A program made the translations under genes and the position numbers. Of a stretch of 64,000 nucleotides of DNA, positions 44,406 to 54,257 are shown piece after piece; the first letter of the stretch is position 1, and each line of letters begins with the position of its first letter. This DNA comes from Lentilactobacillus raoultii (lineage in GTDB: Bacteria; Bacillota; Bacilli; Lactobacillales; Lactobacillaceae). The DNA lies in the NCBI RefSeq assembly GCF_900411375.1, contig NZ_LS422986.1, positions 1 to 64,000 on the forward strand. Direction: 5' to 3'. The notes under the pieces were generated by a model. It was not told the DNA's origin, ran no database searches, and saw nothing but the letters and a program-made list of their open reading frames with translations.

Positions 44406-46572
44406 GTTCAATATCACCCAACCTCATATTTTTAACTCGAGACGCAATTTCTTCGTGGCGACCGTGAACCATTGGTCGAATCTGTGGGTTACCCAAATAA
44501 CCACACGTCCGCTTAACGACATCGCAGGTCTTTGGATCATGATTACCACATTCCGGACATTCAAATCCCCTGGCAGTCGGCTTGAAATCACCATCAAACC
44601 CACACTTATAACAATGGTCAATTGACGTATTGGTCCCAAGATACCCCACGTGATCATAAGCCCAATCCCAGACAGCTTCCAAAGCGGCCGGGTTCTGCTT
44701 TAAGTTAGGGTACTCGCAATAATGAATGAACCCACCGGCAGCGTATTTTGGATAGGCTTCTTCAAAGGCCAATTTCTCAAACGGGGTTGGATTTTTGCGA
44801 ACATCATAGTGAAAGCTATTCGTATAGTATTCCTTAGACGTGATATCTTTGATTTTGCCAAATTTTTCGGTATCCAACTCACAAAAGGTATCGGTTAGAG
44901 ACTCAGCCGGGGTGGAGTAAACGCTGAAATGATAGTCATATTGCCTTTCCCACTTTAAGCAGTAGTCATGTAGGCATTTGACGATTGAGACCGTAAAGTC
45001 ATGGGCTTCCTGATTATGTTCCCAGTTTGGTCCGTAAAACTCAGTGCCGACCTCGTAAAGCCCGATGTAGCCCAAGGAAACCGTTGCCCGGCGGTGAGTA
45101 AATAGCTCATCAACCGAATCCGTATCCTTAAGTCGCTTACCAAACGCACCATACTGGTATAAAATTGGGGCATTTTTGGGTTGGGCCTGTTTACAACGGG
45201 CCACTTTATTTAACAGCGCCTTTTTAGCAATCCCCAAACGATCCTGTAAGATTTCCCAAAAGACAGCCTTGTCTCCCCGGGATTCAATGGCAATCCTGGG
45301 CAGATTAATCGTCACAACACCCAAGTTCATCCGGCCACTGTTGACTTCCTTACCATTCTCGTCACGCCAGCCCTGAAGAAAGCTGCGGCATCCCATCGGC
45401 GCCTTAAAACTACCGGTTAGCTCAATAATTTTATCGTACATTAAAATATCCGGATACATTCGTTTGGTAGCACACTCAATTGCCAACTGCTTAATATCAT
45501 AGTTCGGGTCGGTCGGCTTAAGGTTCAGTCCACGTTTTAGCGTAAAAATCAATTTCGGAAAAATCGCTGTTCGATGTTGCTTACCCAATCCTTTAATCCG
45601 AACTTCTAAAATCGCCTTTTGAATTTCTCGTTCAATCCAGGAAGTTCCCAAGCCAAAGCCGACCGTTGTAAAAGGTGTTTGGCCATTGGATGAAAATAGC
45701 GTGTTGATTTCGTATTCCAAGGCCTGCATGGCATCGTAAATGTCTTTTTGCGTCTTCTCCTTGGCAAACGCCTCCCGTTTATCGGGTGCAAGCCAACGTT
45801 TGGCTTCTGCTAAATGTTTCTGATAATTCAACTTGGCAAACGGCGCCAGTAACTCATCCGCACGATCCGCTGAGCAGCCGCCATATTGGCTGGAAGCCAC
45901 GTTGGCGATAATTTGGGACATTTGGGCAGTTGCCGTTTGAATCGACTTAGGCGGCTCGACATCGGCATTCCCGATTTTGAACCCGTTATTTAACATGCCT
46001 TTAAAATCAATCAGGCAGCAATTAGTCATCTCCGTCATTGGTGAATAATCCAAATCATGATAGTGAATATCACCACGCAAGTGAGCTTTGGCGACGGTTT
46101 CCGGCATCATTGTCAACCCCAGTGATTTGCCAACCATCCCGGCTGTTAAATCTCGTCTGGTGCTAAAGACGTTGCTGTCTTTATTGGCATTTTCATGAAC
46201 GACCGTTTCACTCTTATCAAACAATTGACTCAGTTTGGTTGACGGATTAATCGCTGCCCGCCATTTTGCCTGATCCTTTTTCCGATATTGCTCGTAACTG
46301 GTCAGCAGGTCCGCTTGGCCCATCTCTAACAAGACGGTTCGAAATACCTCACGAATTTCCTGGGTTGTGACTTGGTTTTTAAACCTGGTTAATCGGTCAA
46401 ACAACCGTTGTTTAAGTTCGGCTTGAACCGCCGGGTCATCAGTCAATGCCTCGGTAACCAGTTTAATTTTATAAGGATAAAAGCGGCTCTTTTCACCGTC
46501 TGCTTTGATCACAGTTAGACTATGAAGTTCGGTTTTATCTTGATTGGTGGTTTCAGTCTTAATGTAATCCAT
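44383..46572 (-). CDS. nrdD: Anaerobic ribonucleoside-triphosphate reductase
   Basis: 729 residues. It makes deoxynucleotides without oxygen. N-terminal ATP-cone (KADGEKSRFYPYKIKLVTEA), a thiyl-region barrel, C-terminal zinc site HCYKCGFDG with CPECGNHD, and the glycyl-radical motif RTCGYLG close to the end. The ATG at 46572 follows AAGGAAGGG. It forms an operon with nrdG and is preceded by two NrdR-type boxes. Confidence 0.94.
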   Translation of the reverse strand: MDYIKTETTNQDKTELHSLTVIKADGEKSRFYPYKIKLVTEALTDDPAVQAELKQRLFDRLTRFKNQVTTQEIREVFRTVLLEMGQADLLTSYEQYRKKDQAKWRAAINPSTKLSQLFDKSETVVHENANKDSNVFSTRRDLTAGMVGKSLGLTMMPETVAKAHLRGDIHYHDLDYSPMTEMTNCCLIDFKGMLNNGFKIGNADVEPPKSIQTATAQMSQIIANVASSQYGGCSADRADELLAPFAKLNYQKHLAEAKRWLAPDKREAFAKEKTQKDIYDAMQALEYEINTLFSSNGQTPFTTVGFGLGTSWIEREIQKAILEVRIKGLGKQHRTAIFPKLIFTLKRGLNLKPTDPNYDIKQLAIECATKRMYPDILMYDKIIELTGSFKAPMGCRSFLQGWRDENGKEVNSGRMNLGVVTINLPRIAIESRGDKAVFWEILQDRLGIAKKALLNKVARCKQAQPKNAPILYQYGAFGKRLKDTDSVDELFTHRRATVSLGYIGLYEVGTEFYGPNWEHNQEAHDFTVSIVKCLHDYCLKWERQYDYHFSVYSTPAESLTDTFCELDTEKFGKIKDITSKEYYTNSFHYDVRKNPTPFEKLAFEEAYPKYAAGGFIHYCEYPNLKQNPAALEAVWDWAYDHVGYLGTNTSIDHCYKCGFDGDFKPTARGFECPECGNHDPKTCDVVKRTCGYLGNPQIRPMVHGRHEEIASRVKNMRLGDIEHDTDTQD

Positions 46573-46653
46573 CGAATCCCTTCCTTTAAAAGCCCAAAAT
46601 TTAGTTAACATTGTTCATTATAGTCAAAAAATAATTCAAGTAAAGACTTTAAA

Positions 46654-46700
46654 ACACAATATGTATGTGTTATGAGGATTGGAAGCACTATATGTTGTGC
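46654..46700. promoter_or_regulatory. Two NrdR-type boxes upstream of nrdD
   Basis: An imperfect 17-base dyad ACACAATATGTATGTGT (46654-46670) and GCACTATATGTTGTGC (46685-46700) are about 31 bases apart centre to centre, three helical turns, matching the tandem arrangement known for NrdR repression of nrd operons. Confidence 0.7.
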
Positions 46701-46730
46701 CATAAGATTGTTAACAACTCCATAGCAAAA

Positions 46731-46765
46731 GCCGTCAACCACTTTTAACGTGATCAACGGTTCTC
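46731..46765 (-). terminator. Possible terminator of the ABC exporter operon
   Basis: Minus strand CCGTTGATCAC and GTGGTTGACGG arms followed by CTTTTG. A weak T run makes this tentative. Confidence 0.4.
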
Positions 46766-46783
46766 GAGAACTTTTTATTTTTT

Positions 46784-47557
46784 CTAAACACTACGCCGTT
46801 TAAAGACAACGTAACTAATGGCCAAAAAGATCACCATATAGACCAGACTGCCCATCAACAGTTCATTAGTTGATAACAGCGTTAAATGCTTGAAATCCGG
46901 ACTAACGACTTGGTTCGGGTAGTTCATCATGTTTAGTGGATTCCACTTCAACCATGTCCACTTCTTAATAATAATGGTTAAGATTGAAGACACCACATTA
47001 ATGGCAAAATAACCAATAATCCCAACCGAAATTGCGGCCGCTGAACTCTTAAACAGATTGGCAATTAAGAGCACCAAACTCAAAATGAGCCACAGTGCAA
47101 CAAAGCCGGAAAGCGACGTATATAGTGCTGTCAATAAAATACTGTGTTTATTTCCGTAAGTTTCACTTAATTGGAACGTATTGTTAAAGAGAATGAATTT
47201 TAAAATCAGGGAATAGACAAACACCAATGCGATAAAGTAGATGGAATAAAGCACCATGGTAATCCATTTACTAATCAATACTTCTCCCCGATAGTACTTC
47301 CGGTAAAGCAATTCTTTAATCGTGCCGTACTGGAATTCCATCGAAATAATGGAACTGGAAGCCGCAATCATAAATAAAACGACCCAGTTAAACCCAGTGA
47401 ATTGCTCAATAAACATCGACTTTGGTTCAAAAGTGCTTGGATGACTTTGACTAACCACCGCAAAAACCGTCATAATAATCAGCAAAAGCACTGATGTGGC
47501 CCACGTACTCTTCTTATGAACCAGTTTAAAGATTTCCTGTCTGACTAACGTAATCAT
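46784..47557 (-). CDS. ABC-2 type permease
   Basis: 257 residues with six hydrophobic helices and an extracytoplasmic loop after the first. FQYGTIKELLYRKYYRGEVL is the cytoplasmic coupling region typical of bacitracin or lantibiotic-type ABC-2 permeases. It lies six bases after its ATPase. Substrate unknown. Confidence 0.82.
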   Translation of the reverse strand: MITLVRQEIFKLVHKKSTWATSVLLLIIMTVFAVVSQSHPSTFEPKSMFIEQFTGFNWVVLFMIAASSSIISMEFQYGTIKELLYRKYYRGEVLISKWITMVLYSIYFIALVFVYSLILKFILFNNTFQLSETYGNKHSILLTALYTSLSGFVALWLILSLVLLIANLFKSSAAAISVGIIGYFAINVVSSILTIIIKKWTWLKWNPLNMMNYPNQVVSPDFKHLTLLSTNELLMGSLVYMVIFLAISYVVFKRRSV

Positions 47558-47563
47558 ATGCGC

Positions 47564-48475
47564 TTAGCCCTCCTTTACTTTGTCATTCTGCAATAAATCA
47601 AGCAATGAGGTTTCAAGGTCGCTATGCACGTGTTTGACATCCTCAATCTCAATTTCGTTAGTTGACAGCAGCTTGATAATATCAGCCATCTTCGTTTTCT
47701 CATCTTCGACCACGCTTACATGGTCAGAGTCGATTAATTGATAACCGTTCTGTGACAAAACTTCTTTAGCTTTAGCATCATCAGAGGTCTGCAGAACCAT
47801 CGATCGGGTGCTGCCACTCTCCAAGGTCGCCATATCGCCGCGATAAACAATTTGTCCCTTGTCGATGACAACCAGATCATCAATTAATTTTTCCAGCTCG
47901 CTTAAAATATGACTGGAAATCAAAAAAGTGGTGCCTTGCTTGGCCAAATCAAGAATAATGGTTCGCAAATCCTTATTTGCTTGGGGATCAAGACCGTTCA
48001 TCGGCTCATCAAGAATGATCAGCTCGGGATGGTTAACCAGTGCCAGCGCAATCCCTAACTTTTGTTTCATTCCAAGAGAATAGGTTTTAGCCTTTCTCTT
48101 TATGTATGATCCCATTTTCATCTTGTCAACAACGTCCATAATTTGTTGTTTGGAAACGTTATCGTTTGAAAAAAGTTCCAAATGCTGCAAGCCACTCAAA
48201 AACGGGTAAATGCCGGGGTATTCAATTAATGCCCCCACTTTTTCAAGTGCCTGGTGACTGGTTTGTGAAACTGGTTGGCCAGCCAACGTAATCTTACCGC
48301 TGGGATAACTGAACAAGCCCAAAATTGCCTTCATGATTGTTGATTTCCCGGCACCATTTGGGCCAACCAAACCAACAATGTGTCCCTTTTCAACAGAAAA
48401 AGAGACGTTTTTTAGGACTTTCTTGGAACCGAAGTTCTTATTAAGCCCCTCAACCTCTAAAATTGTGTCTGCCAT
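47564..48475 (-). CDS. ABC exporter ATPase (BcrA-like)
   Basis: 303 residues. Walker A GPNGAGKST, signature YSLGMKQKLG, Walker B LIILDEPMNGLDPQ, and switch His in SSHILSEL. The C-terminal 80 residues carry a regulatory domain as in BcrA-type proteins. The ATG at 48475 follows TTGGAGG. With the next gene it forms an exporter that could protect against peptide antibiotics. Confidence 0.87.
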   Translation of the reverse strand: MADTILEVEGLNKNFGSKKVLKNVSFSVEKGHIVGLVGPNGAGKSTIMKAILGLFSYPSGKITLAGQPVSQTSHQALEKVGALIEYPGIYPFLSGLQHLELFSNDNVSKQQIMDVVDKMKMGSYIKRKAKTYSLGMKQKLGIALALVNHPELIILDEPMNGLDPQANKDLRTIILDLAKQGTTFLISSHILSELEKLIDDLVVIDKGQIVYRGDMATLESGSTRSMVLQTSDDAKAKEVLSQNGYQLIDSDHVSVVEDEKTKMADIIKLLSTNEIEIEDVKHVHSDLETSLLDLLQNDKVKEG

Positions 48476-48501
48476 GTTTTCCTCCAATTCAAAATACATC
48501 T

Positions 48502-48641
48502 ACACACCCTAGTTACTTAGGACTGTTTCGCCAAATAATCTGCTACGTCTAAGGGTTCGAATAGCCAAAAGCCAAACCCGGCCTTTTCGCCTTTCGACGC
48601 CTTGGCCTTCGCAGATTAACCATTTGGCTCCACACACTGTC
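48502..48641 (-). repeat. Palindromic intergenic repeat, copy in minus orientation
   Basis: Outer arms GCCAAAT-AATCTGC (48530-48543) and GCAGATT-AACC-ATTTGGC (48611-48628) enclose a GC-rich inner hairpin. Read on the minus strand it starts AGTGTGTGGAGCCAAATGG and ends CAGTCCTAAG. That order recurs, in plus orientation, at 49561-49650 and in diverged form at 11978-12136. Confidence 0.7.
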
Positions 48642-48864
48642 CATTAGTTGCTATCAGCTCACGACAATTGATGATTAGTTACGATTCCATAACCAATCAT
48701 CGTAAGCTGTGTTGATAGTAACATATCTTTGAAAAAATCGCCAATGGCCTTTCGGATTTTAATTGCAAACGAGCTATCCTTGCGCTATTACTTAAAAGGT
48801 CTAAAATACAGATGTGGCATATGCGAATCCATTATTACCATTCCAAAGCGAGGTAATTCAGTTT

Positions 48865-49551
48865 ATGACAAAAGCTTTAATCGTAGCGACTAATACGCCT
48901 AAATTTGATAACGTCAATCGGGCGACCGGTCTTTGGTTGCGAGAAGCGACCCATTTTCAACAAGTCATGCAGGATAACGAAATTGAGGTAGCTTACGCTA
49001 GTCCCAAGGGTGGCTACATCCCTCTCGATCCACTATGTCTATCTGGTGATAACATGGATCAGATTGATTGGACCTTTTATCTTAATGATGAGTTTCGAAA
49101 TCACTCCCTGGCCGCTTCAATTGCTCCGGATAAAATTAACCCGGAGGATTATCAAGTTATCTATTTTGCAGGTGGTCACGGTGCCATGTGGGATTTTCCT
49201 GAGAATAAGGCCCTGGCCAAAATCGCTGAACAAGTGATGGGCGCTGGTGGTATCGTATCAGCGAATTGTGTCGGCGCAACGGTGCTCCTGGCAATGCGGA
49301 CAGCTACCGGGAAGCGATTTACGACCGGTAAAAAGTTGACCAGCTTCACCAACGACGAGGAAGCTTTAAACGGGTTAACCAGTGAAGTAAAGTTTTTGCC
49401 GGAAGATGAGTTGAAAAAAGCCGGGGCCGACTTCGTCAAGGGTGATCCGTTCCAGCCAAACGTTGTAGTTGATGGCAACTTAATCACGGGACAGAATCCA
49501 AATTCAGCAACTGCAGTGGGAGAAGCCGTCATTAAAGACTTACTAAAATAA
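48865..49551 (+). CDS. DJ-1/PfpI family protein (Hsp31-like)
   Basis: 228 residues. VIYFAGGHGAMWDFPEN is the Hsp31/type-1 glutamine amidotransferase-like signature, and the nucleophile Cys is in SANCVGATVL. The usual CHG has Val in place of His after the Cys, so deglycase or protease activity is uncertain. Family members act as chaperones or glyoxalase III. ATG at 48865 follows GCGAGG. The gene is bracketed by inverted copies of a repeat element. Confidence 0.82.
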   Translation: MTKALIVATNTPKFDNVNRATGLWLREATHFQQVMQDNEIEVAYASPKGGYIPLDPLCLSGDNMDQIDWTFYLNDEFRNHSLAASIAPDKINPEDYQVIYFAGGHGAMWDFPENKALAKIAEQVMGAGGIVSANCVGATVLLAMRTATGKRFTTGKKLTSFTNDEEALNGLTSEVKFLPEDELKKAGADFVKGDPFQPNVVVDGNLITGQNPNSATAVGEAVIKDLLK

Positions 49552-49560
49552 CCACTTTGA

Positions 49561-49650
49561 ATAGTGTGTGAGGCAAAATGGTTCATCTACGAACCCTTCT
49601 TAGACGTAGGTGGCTTATTTGGTAAAACCGTCCTAAAGGAGCGTGCACTG
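49561..49650 (+). repeat. Palindromic intergenic repeat, copy in plus orientation
   Basis: Matches the repeat at 48502-48641 in the opposite direction (for example GACGTAG followed by TTATTTGG and GTCCTAAA) but lacks the inner hairpin. CTACG and CGTAG form a smaller stem. Its right end supplies the AAAGGAG ribosome site of the next gene. Confidence 0.65.
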
Positions 49651-49940
49651 TGACAATCTGGACCGATCGACTTTTTTACCTGTTAGGGGTCGGCGTTTTA
49701 ATTGGCGGCCTTCTATGGGTAAGCCTTAAAAGAAGTCACTACCAAGACCACCAATTGCTTGTCGACTGCCTAACAGTTGGCTTAATCTTAACTGGTTTAT
49801 TAATTAATGGCATTGGGGTTTATTTTTTGATCCAACCTTTCTATGATTTCGGACTCTCATTGACTCTCAGTCTCTTTGCAATTATCATTGGCGGTCTTTA
49901 CTTATTAGTTGCATTTATTTTTCTTATTCGAAAAAAATAA
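49650..49940 (+). CDS. Small membrane protein, unknown
   Basis: 96 residues with three hydrophobic segments (about 8-26, 40-62, 68-92) and a basic end IRKK. GTG start behind AAAGGAG, the latter derived from the repeat element. It is followed by a strong terminator. Not recognised. Confidence 0.55.
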   Translation: MTIWTDRLFYLLGVGVLIGGLLWVSLKRSHYQDHQLLVDCLTVGLILTGLLINGIGVYFLIQPFYDFGLSLTLSLFAIIIGGLYLLVAFIFLIRKK

Positions 49941-49986
49941 AGTTGATTGGCTTCAAACATTCTGTCTGAGTCAATCAACTTTATTT
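49935..49986. terminator. Bidirectional terminator
   Basis: Perfect 15-base arms AAATAAAGTTGATTG and CAATCAACTTTATTT. Confidence 0.85.
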
Positions 49987-50057
49987 AGTCTGATGGGGCA
50001 GTGAAAATGTCAGAAACGCCCGCGTTTTTGCAATGAGTTAATCGTGATGCTGTCAGA

Positions 50058-51446
50058 CTACTTATTAGTCCCCTGCTCCTCAATTTCTTCCAATGTCCGA
50101 CCCTTGGTTTCAGGAACGGCCCGTAGGATAAAGAGCACACCCAGCATACAAATGATACCGAAAATAGCGAAGACGGCATCTTGTGGCATATGAGCGGTCA
50201 TAATTGGGAATAACAACCCAACCGCAAAGGAACCAATCCAGTTAGCAGATGAAGCGGCACCGGAAGCCCGACCTCGAATGGCTAGTGGGAAGACTTCCCC
50301 GACAAGTACCCAAGTTAATGGTGCCCATGTAAATGAGTAGGCAGCCACGTAAAGACTTAGGAAGACCACAATCATCATTGGACTGGCATTTGGAATCAGC
50401 ACATTAATAATTGCCGGCAGCAGGAAGGATAGCCCCATGACAGTGCCACCCATAATTAATAAAGTCCGCCGGTTGAACTTTTCAGCAATCGCAATGTAGA
50501 CCAGTGATCCAATGACCAGAATAGCGCCTTGAATAATTGGCCACATCAAGGCTGAACTGGCAGCCTTTCCAGTCGCTTTTTCAACAATTAATGGAATATA
50601 GTAGAAAATTGCGTTAGCGCCTTGGAACTGCTGGAAAGCTGCCACACCGATTCCGGCAATGGCAAGGTAACGGTATTTGCCGCTGAAAACAGTTGCCCAA
50701 GAGGTTGCTTTGGCAACCTTCTTTTCTTCATTCGCCGTTTGCTTGATCTGAGTTAACTCACCATCAATTTCTTTATCATTTTCTCGAATATAGGTTAATA
50801 CCCGACGCGCATCGGCTTCACGGCCCGATTTAACAAGGAACCGTGGTGATTCCGGCAATTTATAAACTCCGAAGAACAGGATAATTGCTGGAACAGCAGC
50901 CAAACCTAACATTAACCGCCATGCCCAATTTTCAGGCAAATCTTTTAACAGAAAGTCAACCACGTATGACAGCAGCATCCCGCTCACAATCATCGTTTGG
51001 TTTAACCCGGACAAGCTGCCTCGGGCTTTGGCTGGCGCCATTTCAGACATATAAGCCGGTACCAGAGCCGAAGCTGCACCAACTGCCAACCCAAGGAAGA
51101 CCCGTACTGCAATTAAATAGTACTCGCCTTGATGATTTGGTGAAATTCCTGAAAGAATTGACCCAATCGTGAAAACAATGGCCGAAAGCAAAATCATTTT
51201 GCGTCGGCCCAACTTATCCGACAATTGACCGGCCAACGCGCCACCAAAAATTGCGCCCAACATGACTGAAGACGTGATCCAACCGACAATTCCGGCTTCG
51301 TTTTGAAGTCCCCAGTCAATTTGCAGGAACGGCAACGCCCCCGTCATTACACCAATATCGTAACCAAACAAGATGCCACCAAACGACCCAAAGAAGTAGA
51401 TAAACTTGCTTGAAATTTTCTTTTCTGTCGCAACAGCTTTTTCCAT
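50058..51446 (-). CDS. MFS sugar:proton symporter
   Basis: 462 residues, 12 helices, of the sugar porter family (AraE, XylE, XylT). GRRKMILLSAI after helix 2, the R-G-x3 motif in PAKARGSLSGLNQ, PESPRFLVKSGR after helix 6, GANAIFYYIP in helix 7 and PETKGRTLEEIEE at the end are the family signatures. The pentose or hexose is not known. cre-like sites upstream suggest catabolite control. The ATG at 51446 gives a seven-base spacing from AAGGAG. Confidence 0.88.
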   Translation of the reverse strand: MEKAVATEKKISSKFIYFFGSFGGILFGYDIGVMTGALPFLQIDWGLQNEAGIVGWITSSVMLGAIFGGALAGQLSDKLGRRKMILLSAIVFTIGSILSGISPNHQGEYYLIAVRVFLGLAVGAASALVPAYMSEMAPAKARGSLSGLNQTMIVSGMLLSYVVDFLLKDLPENWAWRLMLGLAAVPAIILFFGVYKLPESPRFLVKSGREADARRVLTYIRENDKEIDGELTQIKQTANEEKKVAKATSWATVFSGKYRYLAIAGIGVAAFQQFQGANAIFYYIPLIVEKATGKAASSALMWPIIQGAILVIGSLVYIAIAEKFNRRTLLIMGGTVMGLSFLLPAIINVLIPNASPMMIVVFLSLYVAAYSFTWAPLTWVLVGEVFPLAIRGRASGAASSANWIGSFAVGLLFPIMTAHMPQDAVFAIFGIICMLGVLFILRAVPETKGRTLEEIEEQGTNK

Positions 51447-51825
51447 CTTCATTCTCCTTAACCTATAAAATTCTTAACTAGTAACTACCACCCATCTCAA
51501 AAAGCTGAAAGGGGTTACATAACAAATCAAATAAATCCTGAACAACTTTTATAGTAACGCATCTCACATCGGCCCTACTATAACAACGCTTACAACTTTG
51601 ATTATTGCTCAACTCTTATATATTCAATAAACTTGTAGCGTTTACATGTTGGTATATTATCTCATTTGTACGGATAAATCAACCATAAAAACTGATTATC
51701 TGACAAATAATTTAACGATGAACGAAAAAAAGCTTTCACCTCAACGTTTCTGGCGAAAACTATTTTTTTACTAATTTTGAGAAAGATTTTAGTTTATTTT
51801 AGTAATCACGAATTTAATCATTAGT
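51447..51825. other. Control region of the sugar transporter with two cre-like sites
   Basis: TAACAACGCTTACA (51581-51594) matches the CcpA consensus TGWNANCGNTTWCA at 13 of 14 positions, and TTGTAGCGTTTACA (51633-51646) at 12 of 14. The left part is the transporter's leader, and the right part contains the alsD terminator. Confidence 0.5.
51725..51758 (-). terminator. Terminator of the alsS-alsD operon
   Basis: Minus strand TTTCGCC and GGTGAAA arms, then GC and seven T residues. Confidence 0.6.
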
Positions 51826-52536
51826 TTATTCAGACGTGTGGATGCTTTCAAAGATGTTGTCGGTTGAAAAGTCGTGTTGCATGTAGTCTTTATCATTAAC
51901 CGGCAGATGTTGCTCAAACGTATCGAACAACTGGTAGGAGACATCCCCTTTATCTAAGTGAAAATCCAACACATGCCCACCAAATTGATGATCATCTGAT
52001 AAAAAGTGATGATGAAAGCCCGCTACTGCCGCACCATCAAATAGTTCCGGTGAATAATAACCAATCAAAGTCCCTTTAACTTGATCTTTGGTGAAGATCT
52101 TTTGATTTCGAGCCGTTTGTGCCAAGGTGTGAAACGGTGGTTCGGACTTTCTAACCGCTCGGGTTTTGACATCCGAAAAGCTCCCTGTAATTTTAATGGA
52201 AAAAAAGGTATTCGCTGCCCTGCTTAACGACACAACCTGTTCATTCAGATCATCTTGAGACACGTTTTCTAATTCGGCTAATGGTGAGTATCGCGCATAG
52301 TGAGCGTTGGCAAACGGCATGGTAAATGAATCAGGCACCAAGTTAACTTTGCCACTGGCATCCACTTGGTAACCTTTCCCATCTAAAATAATCAATTCAC
52401 CGTCGAGGCCTTCGCCAGTCCCAATCCCGGTATCACCATGTTTTAACAGCTCTCCCATTGTCATTGTTCCCCGCAGCAAACCGGGAACCAATAGTGCCAG
52501 CGTTCCGTGCTGGTATAAAGTTGTATGCTTCGCCAT
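51826..52536 (-). CDS. alsD: Alpha-acetolactate decarboxylase
   Basis: 236 residues. It converts acetolactate to acetoin, the second step of the butanediol route. The zinc-binding histidines are in AGFHHHFLSDDHQFGGHVLD, and the N-terminal GTLALLVPGLL and GIGTGEGLDGELI are typical. It follows alsS by 18 bases. Ribosome site TAAGGAAG. Confidence 0.93.
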   Translation of the reverse strand: MAKHTTLYQHGTLALLVPGLLRGTMTMGELLKHGDTGIGTGEGLDGELIILDGKGYQVDASGKVNLVPDSFTMPFANAHYARYSPLAELENVSQDDLNEQVVSLSRAANTFFSIKITGSFSDVKTRAVRKSEPPFHTLAQTARNQKIFTKDQVKGTLIGYYSPELFDGAAVAGFHHHFLSDDHQFGGHVLDFHLDKGDVSYQLFDTFEQHLPVNDKDYMQHDFSTDNIFESIHTSE

Positions 52537-52554
52537 ATTATAACTTCCTTATTC

Positions 52555-54231
52555 CTAGTTTAAGATATCTTTTAATAACGCAGACTTCAACTTAATGTTA
52601 TCACGATAATCAACTGGAATGTCAACAATTACCGGACCATCTGTCGCAAATGCCTGATCCAAAATATCGCCGAGCTTAGCTGGATCACTCACCCGTAAGC
52701 CAGTTGCGCCAAAGCTTTCTGCATATTTAACGTAATCAACTGGGCCAAATTTCACTCCGGCATTCCGACCATATTTAGCTTCCTCTTGAAATTTAACCAT
52801 ATCATAGTAGCCATCATTCCAAATCAGCTGCACGATGTTCAAATTTAGTCGAACCGCGGTTTCCAGTTCTTGACCGGAAAATAGAAACCCACCGTCACCG
52901 GAAACGGAAACCACTTTCTCATTTGGCCGAACCAGTTTTGCGGCGATTGCCCAAGGTAATGAGACACCCAGTGTCTGCATCCCGTTGCTAAACAACAGGT
53001 GGCGTGGCCGATAACTTCTAAAATGGCGGGCCATCCAAATATAATGGCTACCAACATCCACCGTTACCGTGGTATCGTCATCGACCCGTTTTTGAAGTTC
53101 ATTGATAATCGTCAGGGGATGAACTTTTCCGGTTTCACTAACCGTTTCACTTACTTTTTCTGCTTCAAAGTCCTGCTTCAAAGTTTTTAAACGAGAAACT
53201 GCTTCCTCTGAGAGCTGATAATCAGCCGGGAGCTCATCCGTCAAAGCCGTTAAAGTGGCCGCAATGTCGGCAGTGATCGTTACATCTGGTTGATAATCGT
53301 TACTGAGTTCGGGAGCCACACTATCCAAATTAATGATGGTATCATTATGTTCCACATGCCAATTTCTGGCTTCGTATTCAACCGGATCATAGCCAAGCGT
53401 TATTACCAAATCACTTTGTTTAAGCAGCGTATCCCCAATCTGATTGCGGAATAAACCAACCCGACCAAAGAAATCCTGCTCATATTCGCGAGAAATAATG
53501 CCAGCACCCTGATAGGTTTCGACAACCGGCAATGAAACTTTGGCTAATAACCGGTGCAGTGCTGCTGTAACTTCCTGTGAGGATGCCCGCATGCCGGCTA
53601 AAATCACCGGCAATTTGGCCTTTTTAAGCAACGTCACAATCTGAGCCAACGTTTGAGGCGATGCTTGACTGGCTTGGGACTCAGCTAATGACTTGATGAC
53701 CGGTCGGGAAACGTCATCGCTCAAGACATCGGCCGGCAGAGATATGAAGGCTGCACCCGCTTTAGGCGAAACCGCCGCTGTATAGGCATTCATAAAGGCT
53801 TCTGATAAGTTATTAGCATCCTGAACTTCCACACTGCTCTTGGCTGCGAAGCTCATTAATTCCTTGCTGGGGATACTTTGATGGGTTAGCCGTGACAGGT
53901 CATCCCGGGGAACCTCGCCACCAAGTGCAATCACTGGGTCACCTTCAGCCGTGGCCGTCATTAAAGCAGTGGTCAAATTAGACACCCCGGGACCGGATGT
54001 CGTTGCCACTACGCCGGGCTTACCGGTTAACCGACCAATGCCGGCCGCGATAAAGGCCGCGTTTTGTTCGTGACGGGTCACAATGAGCTTTGGGACATTC
54101 GGATCATCACTGTATTGTAGATCCTCGAATAACTGATCGACTTTTGCGCCGGGAATGCCAAACACGTACTTAATTCCCTGATTAATCATTGATTGAATTA
54201 AAGCTTGAGAACCACGTTTTTTAGTTGCCAT
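52555..54231 (-). CDS. alsS: Acetolactate synthase, catabolic
   Basis: 558 residues, thiamine diphosphate enzyme that joins two pyruvates. Catalytic Glu in VTRHEQNAAFIAAG, and the ThDP-binding motif GDGGFLFSGQELETAVRLNLN through to N-D-G. Its neighbour is alsD and no regulatory subunit gene is near, so it is the catabolic, FAD-independent form. The ATG at 54231 follows GAGAGG. Expression probably depends on the divergent MarR regulator. Confidence 0.93.
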   Translation of the reverse strand: MATKKRGSQALIQSMINQGIKYVFGIPGAKVDQLFEDLQYSDDPNVPKLIVTRHEQNAAFIAAGIGRLTGKPGVVATTSGPGVSNLTTALMTATAEGDPVIALGGEVPRDDLSRLTHQSIPSKELMSFAAKSSVEVQDANNLSEAFMNAYTAAVSPKAGAAFISLPADVLSDDVSRPVIKSLAESQASQASPQTLAQIVTLLKKAKLPVILAGMRASSQEVTAALHRLLAKVSLPVVETYQGAGIISREYEQDFFGRVGLFRNQIGDTLLKQSDLVITLGYDPVEYEARNWHVEHNDTIINLDSVAPELSNDYQPDVTITADIAATLTALTDELPADYQLSEEAVSRLKTLKQDFEAEKVSETVSETGKVHPLTIINELQKRVDDDTTVTVDVGSHYIWMARHFRSYRPRHLLFSNGMQTLGVSLPWAIAAKLVRPNEKVVSVSGDGGFLFSGQELETAVRLNLNIVQLIWNDGYYDMVKFQEEAKYGRNAGVKFGPVDYVKYAESFGATGLRVSDPAKLGDILDQAFATDGPVIVDIPVDYRDNIKLKSALLKDILN

Positions 54232-54257
54232 GATTGGACACCTCTCTATTTTCCTGT

